64,000 nucleotides of DNA from Rhizophagus clarus (lineage: Eukaryota > Glomeromycota > Glomeromycetes > Glomerales > Glomeraceae): NCBI GenBank assembly GCA_015698045.1, contig BLAL01000087.1:620001-684000 (forward strand). Reading direction: 5' to 3'. Every line of letters starts with the position of its first letter. Positions within the stretch are counted from its first letter, which is position 1. Below are positions 48,001 to 60,242 of this stretch, piece after piece. The position numbers and the translations under genes were made by a program. A model generated the notes under the pieces. That model did not search any database and had not been told where the DNA came from. It saw only the letters and a list, made by a program, of their open reading frames with translations.

Positions 48001-50343
48001 ACTATTCATTGAATTTGCATCACCACTTTCAGCCGCTTTCTGATACCAGTAAAAGGCTTTCTCCAGATCATATTCTGTCTCCTCTCCATATCTGTAACAA
48101 ATGGCCAAATTAAACATTGCAACTGGATTACCACTTTCAGCCGCTTTCTGATGCCAGTAAAAGGCTTTCTCCAGATCTTTTTCTGTTCCCTCTCCATTTT
48201 GGTAACAAATTGCCAAATTATTCATTGCATCTGCACTACCACTTTCTGCCGCTTTCTGATACCAGTAAAAGGCTTTTTCCAGATCTTTTTCTGTTCCCTC
48301 TCCATTTTTGTAACAAATGGCCAAATTAAACATTGCAACTGGATTACCACTTTCAGCCGCTTTCTGATGCCAGTAAAAGGCTTTCTCCAGATCTTTTTCT
48401 GTTCCCTCTCCATTTTGGTAACAAATTGCCAAATTATTCATTGCATCTGCACTACCACTTTCAGCCGCTTTCTGATGCCAGTAAAAGGCTTTCTCCAGAT
48501 CTTTTTCTGTTCCCTCTCCATTTTGGTAACAAATTGCCAAATTATTCATTGCATCTGCACTACCACTTTCTGTCACTTTCTGATACCAGTAAAAGGCTTT
48601 CTCCAGATCTTTTTCTGTTCCCTCTCCATTTTCGTAACGAACTGCTAAACTATTCATTGAACTTGCATCACCACTTTCAGCCGCTTTCTGATACCAGTAA
48701 AAGGCTTTCTCCAGATCATATTCTGTCTCCTCTCCATATCTGTAACAAATGGCCAAATTAAACATTGCAACTGGATTACCACTTTCAGCCGCTTTCTGAT
48801 GCCAGTAAAAGGCTTTCTCCAGATCTTTTTCTGTTCCCTCTCCATTTTGGTAACAAATTGCCAAATTATTCATTGCATCTGCACTACCACTTTCTGTCGC
48901 TTTCTGATACCAGTAAAAGGCTTTTTCCAGATCTTTTTCTGTTCCCTCTCCATTTTTGTAACAAAATGCCAAATTATTCATTGCATTTGCACTACCACTT
49001 TCTGTCGCTTTCTGATACCAGTAAAAGGCTTTCTCCAGATCCTTTTCTGTCCCCTTTCCAATGTGGTATCAAATGGCCAATTTAAACATTGCCTTTTCAT
49101 TATCACTTTCTGCAGCCTTCTGATACCAGTAAAAGGCAATTTTCTGATCCTTTTCTGTTCCCTCTCCTTTTTCGTAACAAACTGCTAAACTATTCATTGA
49201 ATTTGCATCACCACTTTCAGCCGCTTTCTGATACCAGTAAAAGGCTTTCTCCAGATCATATTCTGTCTCCTCTCCATGATATCTGTAACAAATGGCCAAA
49301 TTAAACATTGCAACTGGATTACCACTTTCAGCCGCTTTCTGATGCCAGTAAAAGGCTTTCTCCAGATCTTTTTCTGTTCCCTCTCCATTTTGGTAACAAA
49401 TTGCCAAATTATTCATTGCATCTGCACTACCACTTTCTGTCGCTTTCTGATACCAGTAAAAGGCTTTTTCCAGATCTTTTTCTGTTCCCTCTCCATTTTT
49501 GTAACAAAATGCCAAATTATTCATTGCATTTGCACTACCACTTTCTGTCGCTTTCTGATACCAGTAAAAGGCTTTCTCCAGATCCTTTTCTGTCCCCTTT
49601 CCAATGTGGTAATAAATGGCCAATTTAAACATTGCCTTTTCATTATCACTTTCTGCAGCCTTCTGATACCAGTAAAAGGCAATTTTCTGATCCTTTTCTG
49701 TTCCCTCTCCTTTTTCGTAACAAACTGCTAAACTATTCATTGAATTTGCATCACCACTTTCAGCCGCTTTCTGATACCAGTAAAAGGCTTTCTCCAGATC
49801 ATATTCTGTCTCCTCTCCATGATATCTGTAACAAATGGCAAAATTAAACATTGCAACTGGATTACCACTTTCAGCCGCTTTCTGATGCCAGTAAAAGGCT
49901 TTCTCCAGATCTTTTTCTGTTCCCTCTCCATTTTGGTAACAAATTGCCAAATTATTCATTGCATCTGCACTACCACTTTCTGTCGCTTTCTGATACCAGT
50001 AAAAGGCTTTTTCCAGATCTTTTTCTGTTCCCTCTCCATTTTTGTAACAAAATGCCAAATTATTCATTGCATTTGCACTACCACTTTCTGTCGCTTTCTG
50101 ATACCAGTAAAAGGCTTTCTCCAGATCCTTTTCTGTCCCCTTTCCAATGTGGTAATAAATGGCCAATTTAAACATTGCCTTTTCATTATCACTTTCTGCA
50201 GCCTTCTGATACCAGTAAATGGCTTTTTCCAGATTTTTCTCTATAACCTCCCCATTTCCATAACAAGAGGCCAAACTAAACATTGCATTTGCTGCCGCCT
50301 TCTGATACGCTTTCTCCAGTTCCTTGTTTTCATTACTCGACAT
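45031..50343 (-). CDS. Sel1-repeat protein fused to a protein kinase (probably disrupted)
   Basis: Starts MSSNENKELEKAYQKAAANAMF at 50343. About 36 Sel1-like repeats of 36 residues follow (consensus A-NLAxCYxNGEGTEKDLEKAFYWYQKAAESG), then a Cys-rich linker (CNRCKQLYTNYQWCQQC) and a kinase domain. Kinase motifs are GGFSEIYKA, VILKVL, HCDLHDGNIL, IDLGLC (in place of DFG) and VPYMAPEVL. Exons are 50343-46000 and ~45932-45031, with a 67-bp intron. Sel1 repeats form helical scaffolds. Kinase-plus-Sel1 proteins are hugely expanded in Rhizophagus, and here the Sel1 block is N-terminal. Two lesions are visible. A TGA at 49069-49071 falls in a repeat whose paralogues read ATTTATTAC. An extra TC near 45900 shifts the frame between exon 2's start and the kinase core. 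Repeat-length and assembly errors are alternatives. Confidence 0.7.
46400..50300 (-). repeat. 108-bp Sel1 repeats organised in 543-bp higher-order units
   Basis: Each Sel1 repeat is 108 bp. Groups of five, one with an extra His codon (YRYHGEE), form ~543-bp blocks that are nearly identical at DNA level (for example blocks beginning near 49276 and 49819, and again at 47545). One block near 48085 lacks the extra codon. Such identity implies recent unequal crossover or gene conversion, and makes copy number hard to assemble. Confidence 0.85.
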
Positions 50344-51271
50344 TTTCTTAATAGACTAAAGCCCGAAGTGCAAATATTTATGTCGTAACATATGCTTAAT
50401 GTTACACATGCAGACCAAACAAGCATTCTATCATGTCTATCATGTGAACTTATTAGTGATCAGAGTGTACCAAAGGACAAGATATTATCATTCAGGATGA
50501 TCGTTAGGTTATTTAAAACAAGCCGTTCTAACTTGCTTGTTTGTTTAAAGTCTCTATTTTTCAAAAATTTCAAATCCTAATAAACATATAATGACATATA
50601 TGTTTAAATGCCCCTTTAAACTTAAATTACAATTTTCTAAAATTTTCAAATTTTTCAAAATTTCCAAAATTTTACTATGTTTATTTGTTTATTTAGAACT
50701 CCCTCTTCCTCCCTCAAAGTTTGGACACTAAACAAACAATCAGTTGGAACGACCTTAACTTAATTTTGTTAATAATAATGACCTAAAGCTATTATTCTTT
50801 CCGCCGATCGCTTGTCCAGATATTCCTCAAATTTTAAATGAAGAACTTACAATAATATCAAAAAATGGAGTTCATTCATATAAAATGAGATTTTTAAAAT
50901 AAATTCTTTAAAACATAGGTAAAAGATCACAAGAATACGTTTGGAGAAGGGCTAAAGAATAAAGTACATACGACTACTTTAAAAAAAGCTCTTTATAATA
51001 AATCTGTATACTGAAGTAACAAGAAATAATACGTTTTTTATATTTTTGAAGGTTTTGTATCACAAATCACAATTCCATATATTTAATTTAATTCGAATTC
51101 GTTTTTAGCATTTTTTTTTTTTTTTTTTTTGAGAAATTTATATATACGGAATTTATGCTGAATGTTTAAAACGTAGCATAACCGTATAAACTAAATTAAA
51201 GTACACGTTTTTTTTCGGATATTTAATTCTTTGTTTTTTTTTTCTCAACTTCGTTATTTTTTATCTTTATA
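50344..51271. other. Intergenic; promoter side of the Sel1-kinase gene
   Basis: No gene is supported. A less AT-rich block at 50395-50590 contains AAGCCGTTCTAACTTGCTTG and short direct repeats. No clear TATA box was found. Confidence 0.4.
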
Positions 51272-52073
51272 CTAGCAGTTAAACCCGTTGCTCCGCAACG
51301 TCACATAAACATATACGTGATGTTACCGGTACGACGGTCAAGTCTAAAGTCTATAAACGTGATTTTTTAATCAGTTTACTCTATATAGTGCTCCGTATGA
51401 GCCGGCTCGAGCTGGCTCGAGTTTTATTATCAGAAAAATGTTTCGCAACGTTTTTCATTAAAACAATTAAAAAAAACGTTGCGAAACGTTTTTTTTTTAA
51501 TTAAAATAATGCTGAAAAACGTTTTCGCAACGTTTTTTATTAAAAATAATTAAAAAAACGTTGCAAACCGTTTTAATTATTAAAAGTATGATAGATCGAG
51601 CTGGCTTGCGAGGCAGCTCGAGCTTTTCGAGCCGAGCCCCATTACCGGCTCGGCTCGACTCGTCGAGCTCAACAACTGGCTCGAGCTTTTTCAAGCTGGC
51701 TCGCGAGCCATCAAGCCATTTTAAACATGGCTCAGCTTGGCTCAGCTTGAAAAGCTCGCGAGCTGGCTCGGCTCATGCGGAGCTTTAACTCTATGTTACG
51801 GTTTATACTACATTTGTTATATTTGTTTATTACTATTACTATTTATAACATAGTTCAAAAACATAAAATTTTATAATGGTTCCAATTTACTGGTTTATAC
51901 GGTTCTATAAACGCAATTTTATATAATCGTTACAGGTACACAAGTATAAATTCGTAGTCTAAACGTTACGGATACACAGGTATAAATTGTAGTCTAAACG
52001 TTACGGGCACACAAATATAAATATGTAATCTAAACGTTACGGTAACACAGGAAAACAATTATTATATAGTAGA
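51272..52073 (-). mobile_element. Non-autonomous Helitron, copy 2
   Basis: Same ends and same 802-bp length as copy 1 at 31051-31852, in the same orientation, with about six single-base differences noted by eye. Target: host A before TC and host T after CTAG. It sits 150 bp upstream of the decayed BTB gene. Confidence 0.85.
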
Positions 52074-52222
52074 TAGATACTTCACTGCTTATATGACAAC
52101 GTGGCGTAAGTGCCGTAAGTGACACAACCTGCGGATCAAATTTTTACCGAAATTCCGTATTTACACATGATTGAAGTTATACGACTTTTTTTTTTTACTG
52201 TAACTTTCATTTTCGTTAAAAA

Positions 52223-53646
52223 ATGCTTTTTGAAAATTATCAATATGTTGCTAACGATTATGAAAAACTACTTGAATCTGAAAAAGATTATGATGTCATT
52301 ATTTATGCCAGCGGAAATAGAAATGAAGAAATTCATGCATGTTCATTTGTTTTGCGTACAAGGTCTCGATATTTTCGTATGGCACTCTAATAGATCATAT
52401 GAGAGGGAGGATGGAAAATTTAATATACCTAATGTTTCCGCTCAATTATTTAAAATGATTATAAGGTAGCGACAAAGTCGTACAATAATACATGTCCATT
52501 TTTAAAAAAGATTTTAACAATTTCTTTTTGCTAAAATTTTAAGATATATTTATTGTAGAAAGATTACAAGGACGCAATATTTTAAAGCTTTTGATAACAG
52601 TAAATGAGAGTAATATTTAGCCCTTAACTGAATACATTCAGGAATACTTCATAATTGGAAATAATTATTTTCAACAAAATTATATCGGAATTCTTGAACA
52701 AATTTATCAAAATGAAGCTTTTACTAATTTACGGAATACTTGTCTTAAGAAAATTTGTGAAAATCTTGAAAATTACTTCGTTAAAATAGATTTATCAGAT
52801 TAGAAACACCGTATTGGAGTTACTTCTCGAAAGAGATGATTTACTGTTGGACGAAATTGTTATATGACTAAATGGTGTGTAGCTTAATATCCTAATATTT
52901 CACATGATCCTACACGATGGAATAATAATCAAACCACTATTATGGAGAGAAAAATTCGTAATTTCATTTCATTGGTAGGGTTTTGTTATATTTCTCCTGA
53001 AATCTTTGTCACTAAAGTATATCCATTTAAAGAAATAATGGCACCAGGTCTATTTAATAATATGCTTTTGTTTCATGTGGCCCAAAATACGCAATTAAAT
53101 GAAGATGAACGACCTCCTAGAAGATCAAAATATAATGTTGATTCTGTTATAATTAATCAAGATCATATCAAAATTTTCGCTAAACGGATTTGTAGGAAAG
53201 AAAAAAGCTCCAAATACATACCCTATAAATTTAATCTTTTGTATAGGGCCAGCAGAGTTGGTAATACACCTGAATCATTTCATGCTAAATGTGATAATAA
53301 AGGAGCTACTTTACTTGTGATTGCAAATTCAAATCAAATAGCTGGAGGATATAATTCACTTTCTTGGGATATTACCTCAGGTTGGAAGTCTACTTATGAT
53401 AGCTTTATATTCTTATTTACAGATAGAAGTAATCTTCAAAGTGCAAAAGTATCTTATAGTTATGGTGGTGCAAAATCTATAGGTTGTCATTTAATTAAAG
53501 GTCCAACATTTGGTTGGAATTTAAATGTTCATAGGGTACCAGGTACAATATTCGGTCAAATTCTTATCCAAATATTGATATTCTCAAAATTTTTATTGCG
53601 GATGACTATGAAGTTTTTCAAGTTATTCAAAAATAACAAAAGTTAA
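52223..53646 (+). pseudogene. Decayed BTB-BACK-TLDc gene
   Basis: An N-terminal BTB piece (KDYDVIIYASGNRN, HACSFVLRTRSRYF) runs from the ATG at 52223 to two stops near 52388. A BACK-like middle follows in several frames. The 3' part (52942-53646) is open, with PPRRSKYNVDSVII, GNTPESFHAKCDNKGAT and IAGGYNSLSWD, the hallmarks of TLDc. It lies head to tail with a better-preserved paralogue 500 bp downstream. In Rhizophagus such proteins belong to a large expanded family. BTB suggests a Cullin-3 adaptor or dimerisation role. Confidence 0.75.
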
Positions 53647-54130
53647 CATATTTAAAATTTTTGTATTAAATAGAAGCAGAAGGGATGTATTTATATCGTA
53701 TTGTATGTTAAATTTATGATTTGCGCATATATATCTTATATATAGAAAAATGTCTGAGACTCAAAACAAATATTTTAATAATAGACGTCCAAAAAAAGCC
53801 ATTTTACTTTGAACAAGGAAGGTGATTTGACCCGCAATTTTTGGTTCATATTTTTATCAATAATTATTTCTATGTAAATTGATGTTACATTAAGGATAAG
53901 TTTGAAGTAATAATATTTTTTTTACTATAGATTAAAGTTTCGATTATAGATTCGGCGAGATTCGGAAAAAACAAATGCTTAGTTTTCAGGATGTTTAGTG
54001 TAACAAATAATAATGTTTCATCATGTGATTTGTCATTGTAAAGAATTAAAAAGGTCGAACAAACCTTGTGCGTTTAATTGTGTAATACAAATTTCTTTTT
54101 CTTAAAAAAAAATATTTATTATAAAAAATC
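53647..54130. other. Intergenic between BTB-TLDc paralogues
   Basis: No other gene is seen. The last ~100 bp before 54131 serve as leader of the downstream gene. Confidence 0.4.
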
Positions 54131-55671
54131 ATGTCTTTTGAATATTCTCAAGAAATTGTAAATGATTTGGAAAAATTACTTGAAACTGATGAAGAATACA
54201 ATGTTATTATCTACGCCGGTGAAAATGAAAATATAAAAGAAATTCACGCACATTCAATTTTGTTGCGCATTAGGTCTCAATATTTTCGTACGGCATTATC
54301 TAAGGAGTCGTTTGAAAAGAAGGATGGAAAATATGCTTTCAATTTCCCCAATATTTCTCCCCAATTTTTTAAAATTATTTTAAGGTAATGAAAAAGTAAT
54401 TATTTGTAACATCATTATAAATTCTTTTACTATCAATATCACAATAACTACAATATATACTGTCTTTTTAATATTAGATTTATTTATTGTGGTAAGATTG
54501 ATTTGGCGAAATTACGAGGACCAGATGTCCTAAAACTTTTGATAGCGGTTGATGAACTAAAAATCCAAACATTAATTCTTTGTATTCAAGAATACTTGGT
54601 TAAACATCAACAAGAGTTTTTACAACAAAATCCTTTAGAAATTCTTGAAACTGTCTACCAACGTGAATCTTTCACAAATTTATGGAATTATTATCTTGAA
54701 GAAATTAGTGCTAAACCAGATATTTTACTTAAATCTGATAAATTTATCAATTTAAAAGCACCTTCATTAGAATTACTTTTAAAACGAGATGATTTATCAT
54801 TGGACGAAATTGATATATGGGATAGCTTGATCAGATGGGGTTTTTTTCAGCATCCTTCTATCCAACAAGATGTTAAGAAATGGAATAAAGAAGAAATTAC
54901 GATAATGGAAAGGACTCTTCATAAATTTATTCCTTTAATTAGATTTTACCATATAGATTCAGAAGACTTTTTTATAAAAGTATATCCTTTTAAAATATTA
55001 ATACCCGATGATATACTTGATAATGTACTTGCATTTCATATGGCACCAAGTATGAAATCTAATCTTAATATACAACCGCCTAGAAACCAAAACATGAATA
55101 TGATTCCGTTATAATTGGACCTAAACATTTTGCTATTTTTTCTAGTTGGATTGAAAATAAAAATGAAACTTATTATAATGAAAGAAATATTCCTTATAAT
55201 TTTAATCTAATTTTCCGCTCTAATAGAGATGGTAATACACCTGCAGCCTTTCATGCTAAATGTGACAATAAAGGAGCTACTATCGTTATAGCAAAAATTT
55301 CAAATTCGGAACAAATATTAGGAGGATATAATCCTCTTCAATGGGATTCAAATAATGAATGGAAGTATTCAAGTGATAGTTTTATATTTTCATTTACAAA
55401 TGGCAATAATTTTCAAACTGCAAAAGTAGGTCGTGTTATTGCAAATTGTGCTCATGATGCGATATTTTGTAATATAAATTATGGGCCAGCATTTGGCGGT
55501 GGATGTGATTTATTTCATTTTAATAATGATACCTGGAAAAGTTATTATGTCTCTTATTCTAGAATTGATATTCCACAGGGTAATATGGAGGAATATAATG
55601 TTTTTAATATAGAGGAATATAACGTTTTTAATGTAGAAAATTATGAAGTTTTTCAAGTTGTTAAAAAATAA
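54131..55671 (+). CDS. BTB-BACK-TLDc domain protein
   Basis: Exon 1 is 54131-54384 (BTB: EYNVIIYAGENENIKEIHAH, then LRIRSQYFRTAL). A 93-bp intron in phase 2 leads to exon 2 from 54478. Exon 2 carries the BACK-like helices (VLKLLIAVDELKIQ, LVKHQQEFL, WDSLIRWG) and then the TLDc domain (SVIIGPKHFAIFSSWI, FHAKCDNKGATIVI, GGYNPLQWD, DSFIFSFTN) to the stop at 55669-55671. The frame shifts by one base near 55084-55089, between PPR and the K-x-x-YDSVIIGPK stretch. Without it the product would be ~485 aa. This is either a recent lesion or a sequencing/assembly error, since the rest is fully conserved. The C-terminal tail has a duplicated EEYNVFN motif. TLDc proteins are linked to V-ATPase regulation and oxidative stress in other eukaryotes; the role here is unknown. 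Confidence 0.75.
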
Positions 55672-55909
55672 ATAAATTCTGTTATTTATCTAAGCTAATT
55701 TAGTAAAGGAAATTTTCTTATTTATAGTTTGCTTAAATAAAAATAAATGTACAACAATGTTTGAAAAACTTTTGTAGAAGTGGCTTAAATAAAAGTAAAA
55801 AAAAGTTAATTGGGGTCAAATAACCAGATCATTTCCGAACACTATTAATCGTGTTAATAGTGCCAATTCAATTAAAAATTTAAAAAATTAATAAACTTTT
55901 TATTAGATA

Positions 55910-56676
55910 CCCTACGAAAAAAATGCATCCGGAATTCATGCTGAAATTGTCCGGAAAAATAAACAGACAATTTCCGGACATTTGGTAAATCCGGAAAATG
56001 TTCCAAAACGTGCGCGTTTCCAGATGTTTGGAATATGTCCGGGTTCAAATTTGTCCGGAATTTTCCAGAATTCTGAACAATCCAATTTTATTCCGGATGA
56101 TCAGCAGGAGTTTACCCAAAGTTTGAATTAACATCATAGATAGCATTTTTGGCTGCTCTTCAATTTTACTTATTACGTCAGGGGGTGGTTATAAATATCA
56201 GTTTTGTGCTTTTTGCATTTTTTTAAAATTTAAAATTTTATATTCTTAGAAACATTGTCTAGAATTTGTCCGGAATTTTATTATGTCTGGAATTTGTTGG
56301 TTTTATTTGTCCAGAATTTGTCTGGAATTTAAAATGTCCAGAATTTGTTTGGTTTATTTTGTCCAGAATATGTCCGGAATATTTTATGTCCGGAATTTGT
56401 TTGGTTTATTTTGTCCAGAATATGTCTGGAATATTTTATGTCCGGAATTTGTTTGGTTTATTTTGTCCAGAATATGTCTGGAATATTTTATGTCCGGAAT
56501 TTGTCTGGTTTATTTGTCTAGAATTTGTCCAGAAAATTTCATATATAAAAAAAACTTGGCATGCAAAAAATTCCGGACAGCAAAATAGATCAATTTCCTG
56601 GACATTTTCATGACAATTTTTGAAGCACCTGGACAATTTCCGGACATTTTCGTAGACATTTTCCGTTTTCGTAGGG
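55910..56676. mobile_element. CCGGA-rich MITE-like element
   Basis: Terminal inverted repeats CCCTACGAAAA at both ends, and the same three bases, ATA, on each side (55907-55909; 56677-56679). The interior is full of TCCGGAA and GTCCGGAATTT variants in both orientations. A 52-bp tandem repeat runs from 56357 (further copies at 56409 and 56461). A three-base target duplication fits PIF/Harbinger-like elements, but that is only suggestive. No gene. Confidence 0.7.
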
Positions 56677-58829
56677 ATAAATGATTAATAAGTTTTATGA
56701 TTATGAAAATACAGTTGGTATTAGCCACATTATTTTTAGTAGCTTTGAACTGGCCAAAAATTAAAGCAAATATTCACGTATGTTGTTATTTTAATTTGTA
56801 AATGAAATAAACAATGAAGTTAAGTTTCAAAAATAAATATATCTCACTAGTAGAGGTATTGTATTCAGACATCATAGCGGTTTTATGGGGTTTTTTAGGT
56901 TCAAAAAAAAAATTGAGTATTATTTTTTAAATATAATCTTTTAGGCTCAAAAAAAAATTAAGTATTATTTTTTAAATATAATCTTTTGTGTGTGTAGATC
57001 TTTTCTTCCTTTTCAACTCTTTGAGACGTTTCCTTTGATACTGTTGGGTTAACTGCTAAGTTCAAGTAGAACTGACCCAACAGTTTTGGTTTTCGAGTCG
57101 GTGTGTTAATGAGAAAATTTTAATTATAAAGTGCTAATACATGTGAAATATCATTCTGTTGCACAGATTTCCATATGATTAACAATATTTATTGAACGCC
57201 TTCAGAACAAATTTGATTTACAAAAATTTGTGTCATGTAACAATCAATGCACTATATGAAAAAAAATAGAAATCTTACAAAAATTTAGATATATATTTTC
57301 TGCGTAAAATAGTATGATTTTTTTTATATGACTTTGAAGGAAGCAATTGAAGCACTCACCAACTCTGGGTACAGCTTTTAAATGGTAGCGCTGGTTTAAA
57401 AATGGTCAAACACATATTATTAACTTTACTTTTTTTTCCTGTATTTTCTGTGTAACTAGCTTAAACTTTTTATGGAAAAATAATTTACAAACATTTCATT
57501 TACAAAAAGAGAATTCATTTATAGGATCTGCAATTCTACATCACAAACACTGTTATATCCATCTGAAGTCTAACAGACATATTTCCACGTGACAAGTAAT
57601 AAATAGTTCTTGATTTAAATTAATGATTTACAGTAAAAATATTTGTTTATAGCTGATCATAGTAAGGGACTCATTCATTTTTATTTACATTCGGCAAAAC
57701 TCGGCAAAACTCAGAATAAGGCAAAAGTTGTATCATTAATAGATTCGGAGCATTGATTTGAGTGCAGCGGTATAGTTTTTATTTCATTTTGTCTTCTATC
57801 AAGTTTTATCGAGTTACTCTTGGCAAGAAATGTGTCCTGTACATTATGAAATTATCAATTTTCATCCTTAAGCAGAATTTGTAAATCGTATCAATATTGT
57901 ATTTTGTAAAATTTATTGTTATAATTTTTTTTTTTAATATAGCAACAATCTTTCAGGTAAAATAAAAGATATAAATACGAATATTGGCCCAATATCCCAT
58001 AACTCCTAGTTGATATTTATCATATACAGGTTGGAATATTCTTGAATTTCATGGGCAACTAATTTTTCGCGAGATTAGTTATGAATAATGATAATTTTGA
58101 ATATGTCCGTAAAAATAGATCTGAAAAATTGTGAAATGCAATGTAATCAATAATTTGCAACATCATCTTAAAAAGTAAATAAACCACGAGATATACATTG
58201 CACGATTTTTGACTTCTTATTAAGCAGTAATTATGAAACTTAAAATCATGTAATATTGTACTTTACAGAAACACGTCAAACCAAAACGAAGTCGTGATCA
58301 AGCCATGACCAACTTGTGACCAATCAGGGAAAGAGTTAATCATGTGTTATTCATGTGTTCTTCTTGAGCTAGTCACGGCTTCATCAAGTTTTAGTTACTA
58401 GATATTAAGACAATATTCACAATTTGCAATATTATCAATAACAGCTTATGTAATAGATCATAGCGTCGTCAAAACCAATTATTTAATACATCATTGATCA
58501 TCCTTAACGATACCATAACCACATTGTAGGCGTGTATAGAATAAATCTTAACTACATTATAACAGCATTTGTAATAAATATTAATTGCATATATAATACA
58601 TCGCAATGAAATGATATTCATGTATAAACTGAGTATTAGATATTAATTTATTATTAAATTAATTAATAATTAATATATTCATAAATAAAATAGAGTATAT
58701 AAAAATATATATTTAAACATCTTTAAAGAAGTAAAGATTTCATTTATACGTTTTGTTTTGGAGATTGTGACCATACATTCATTCCCATTACAATAATGAA
58801 TAAAATTTGTAGTCTTGTGCAGATAACGC

Positions 58830-59345
58830 TTATGGGAAAGATACATCATTGTCTATTGCAAACCGGAGCTTGAACATGGGGCATCCCAGTACAGTTCGAT
58901 TGGTAATTTCAAATCCATCAACAGAAACAAAGGCGAACTGTTGGTTGTTGTATTGATAGCTAAAAATTGACCAAATAATTGTAAAAGTTTCTCCATCATC
59001 GGTGACTATGTTAACCTCTTTTATTCTTTAATAGAAAAAAATTAAAGTTTCGAAGTTAGAAACTTTGAAACTTACCACCCATCCAATAAAAGTCCAAAGG
59101 AAAACCTACAAAAAAAAAATTAAGAAACAGTTAGTAAACTGATTCTTTAATAAAAAATAAATAAAGTTTTAAAGGAAGATACTTTGAAACTTACCATCCG
59201 CCAATCCATGCCCAGGAATAGCCAATTCAAGAGTAAACCCTAAAAAAAAAGAAGCGTTAATAAAATTTTTCTTTTAAAAAATATTAAAAATAAGTTTCAC
59301 AATAATACATACGAAACTCAGCGTCCTAATGGTCCTGACTGAATC
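58830..59345 (-). CDS. Micro-exon gene, distal chain (partial model)
   Basis: Minus-strand exons 59345-59313 (33 bp), 59239-59195 (45 bp), 59105-59076 (30 bp) and 59015-58830 (186 bp, with stop). All are phase 0 with AG acceptors and GT donors (mostly GTAAGTTT). The joined reading frame stays open: DSVRTIRTLSF, GLLLNWLFLGMDWRM, VFLWTFIGWV, then a soluble end with DGETFTIIWSIFSY and CPMFKLRFAIDND. The second and third exons encode one hydrophobic, probably membrane-spanning, stretch. More exon-like blocks lie upstream (59597-59589, only 9 bp; ~59518), but their frames do not join cleanly, so I cannot place the start codon. No family is recognised. Confidence 0.38.
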
Positions 59346-60242
59346 CTACAAAAAGTAAATGGGAAATCGTTAATAAAATGTTTCTTTATTTTATAGTTTT
59401 TAATTAATGGTAAAATTCGAAGAATTTCTCTTTTTTGATTTTTTTTTTTTTTTAAGTTTCAAATTGTATTTGAAACTTAAGCTTCAGTTCCATAATCTAA
59501 AAATTGGGTAAGATTCCTAAAAAAAAAGTTAGAAATGTTAGAAACATTTTTTTTTATTAAAGTTTTTGAAACAAATTCGTGAACTTACCAACTGGATCTC
59601 AAAAAAAAAAGAAAATAATGAAACACTAGCAAACGTTTCATTGAAAAAATAAATTATTGAGGGTAGAGGAATCGACATGGCTGATCATATAGCTAAAAAA
59701 AAAAATCATTTTTTTTTTACTTCGCTATAAGGAAAACTCACTCAATATTTTATGAAAAACTGTTTAAAAGTATTCTTTAGAAAGCTAGAGTTTCTGTCTT
59801 TCAAATAAACTTTAGTAAAGTATAATACAAATAAGGCTTATAACGAAATATTACACTATGAAGTCGTCATTAAGTTGCAAATCTCCTATGGTAAGTTGCG
59901 AATCACCTAGAGAACATATCTTCAAATTAACTTTAAACTTATGAAACCTTACAAGTTAATAGTATAATAAAAAAGAATATTTATGTCAAAAAATCATTGT
60001 GCATTTACTTATTCAAATAAAATTTCTTATTAATACCATTTTATTTTTTTATTATTAGTCATATTTGATTTTAAAAGTCTAAATACATTCAAAAAGACTA
60101 ATAGCAAATGATTAAACACTTTAATAAATAAATGAAGCGCATGTTTATACTCTTTTTAAATGTGTATTTAACAAAATTCATATGGTAGTTTGCGTGAAAT
60201 CATAAATTTTGCTCATTTTGGTCACATGATGATCTACATTTT

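Noticed and set aside
46357-50388. Long plus-strand open frames across the Sel1 region
   Set aside because: They repeat every 108 bp exactly as the minus-strand Sel1 codons do and are antisense shadows of a strongly conserved repeat.
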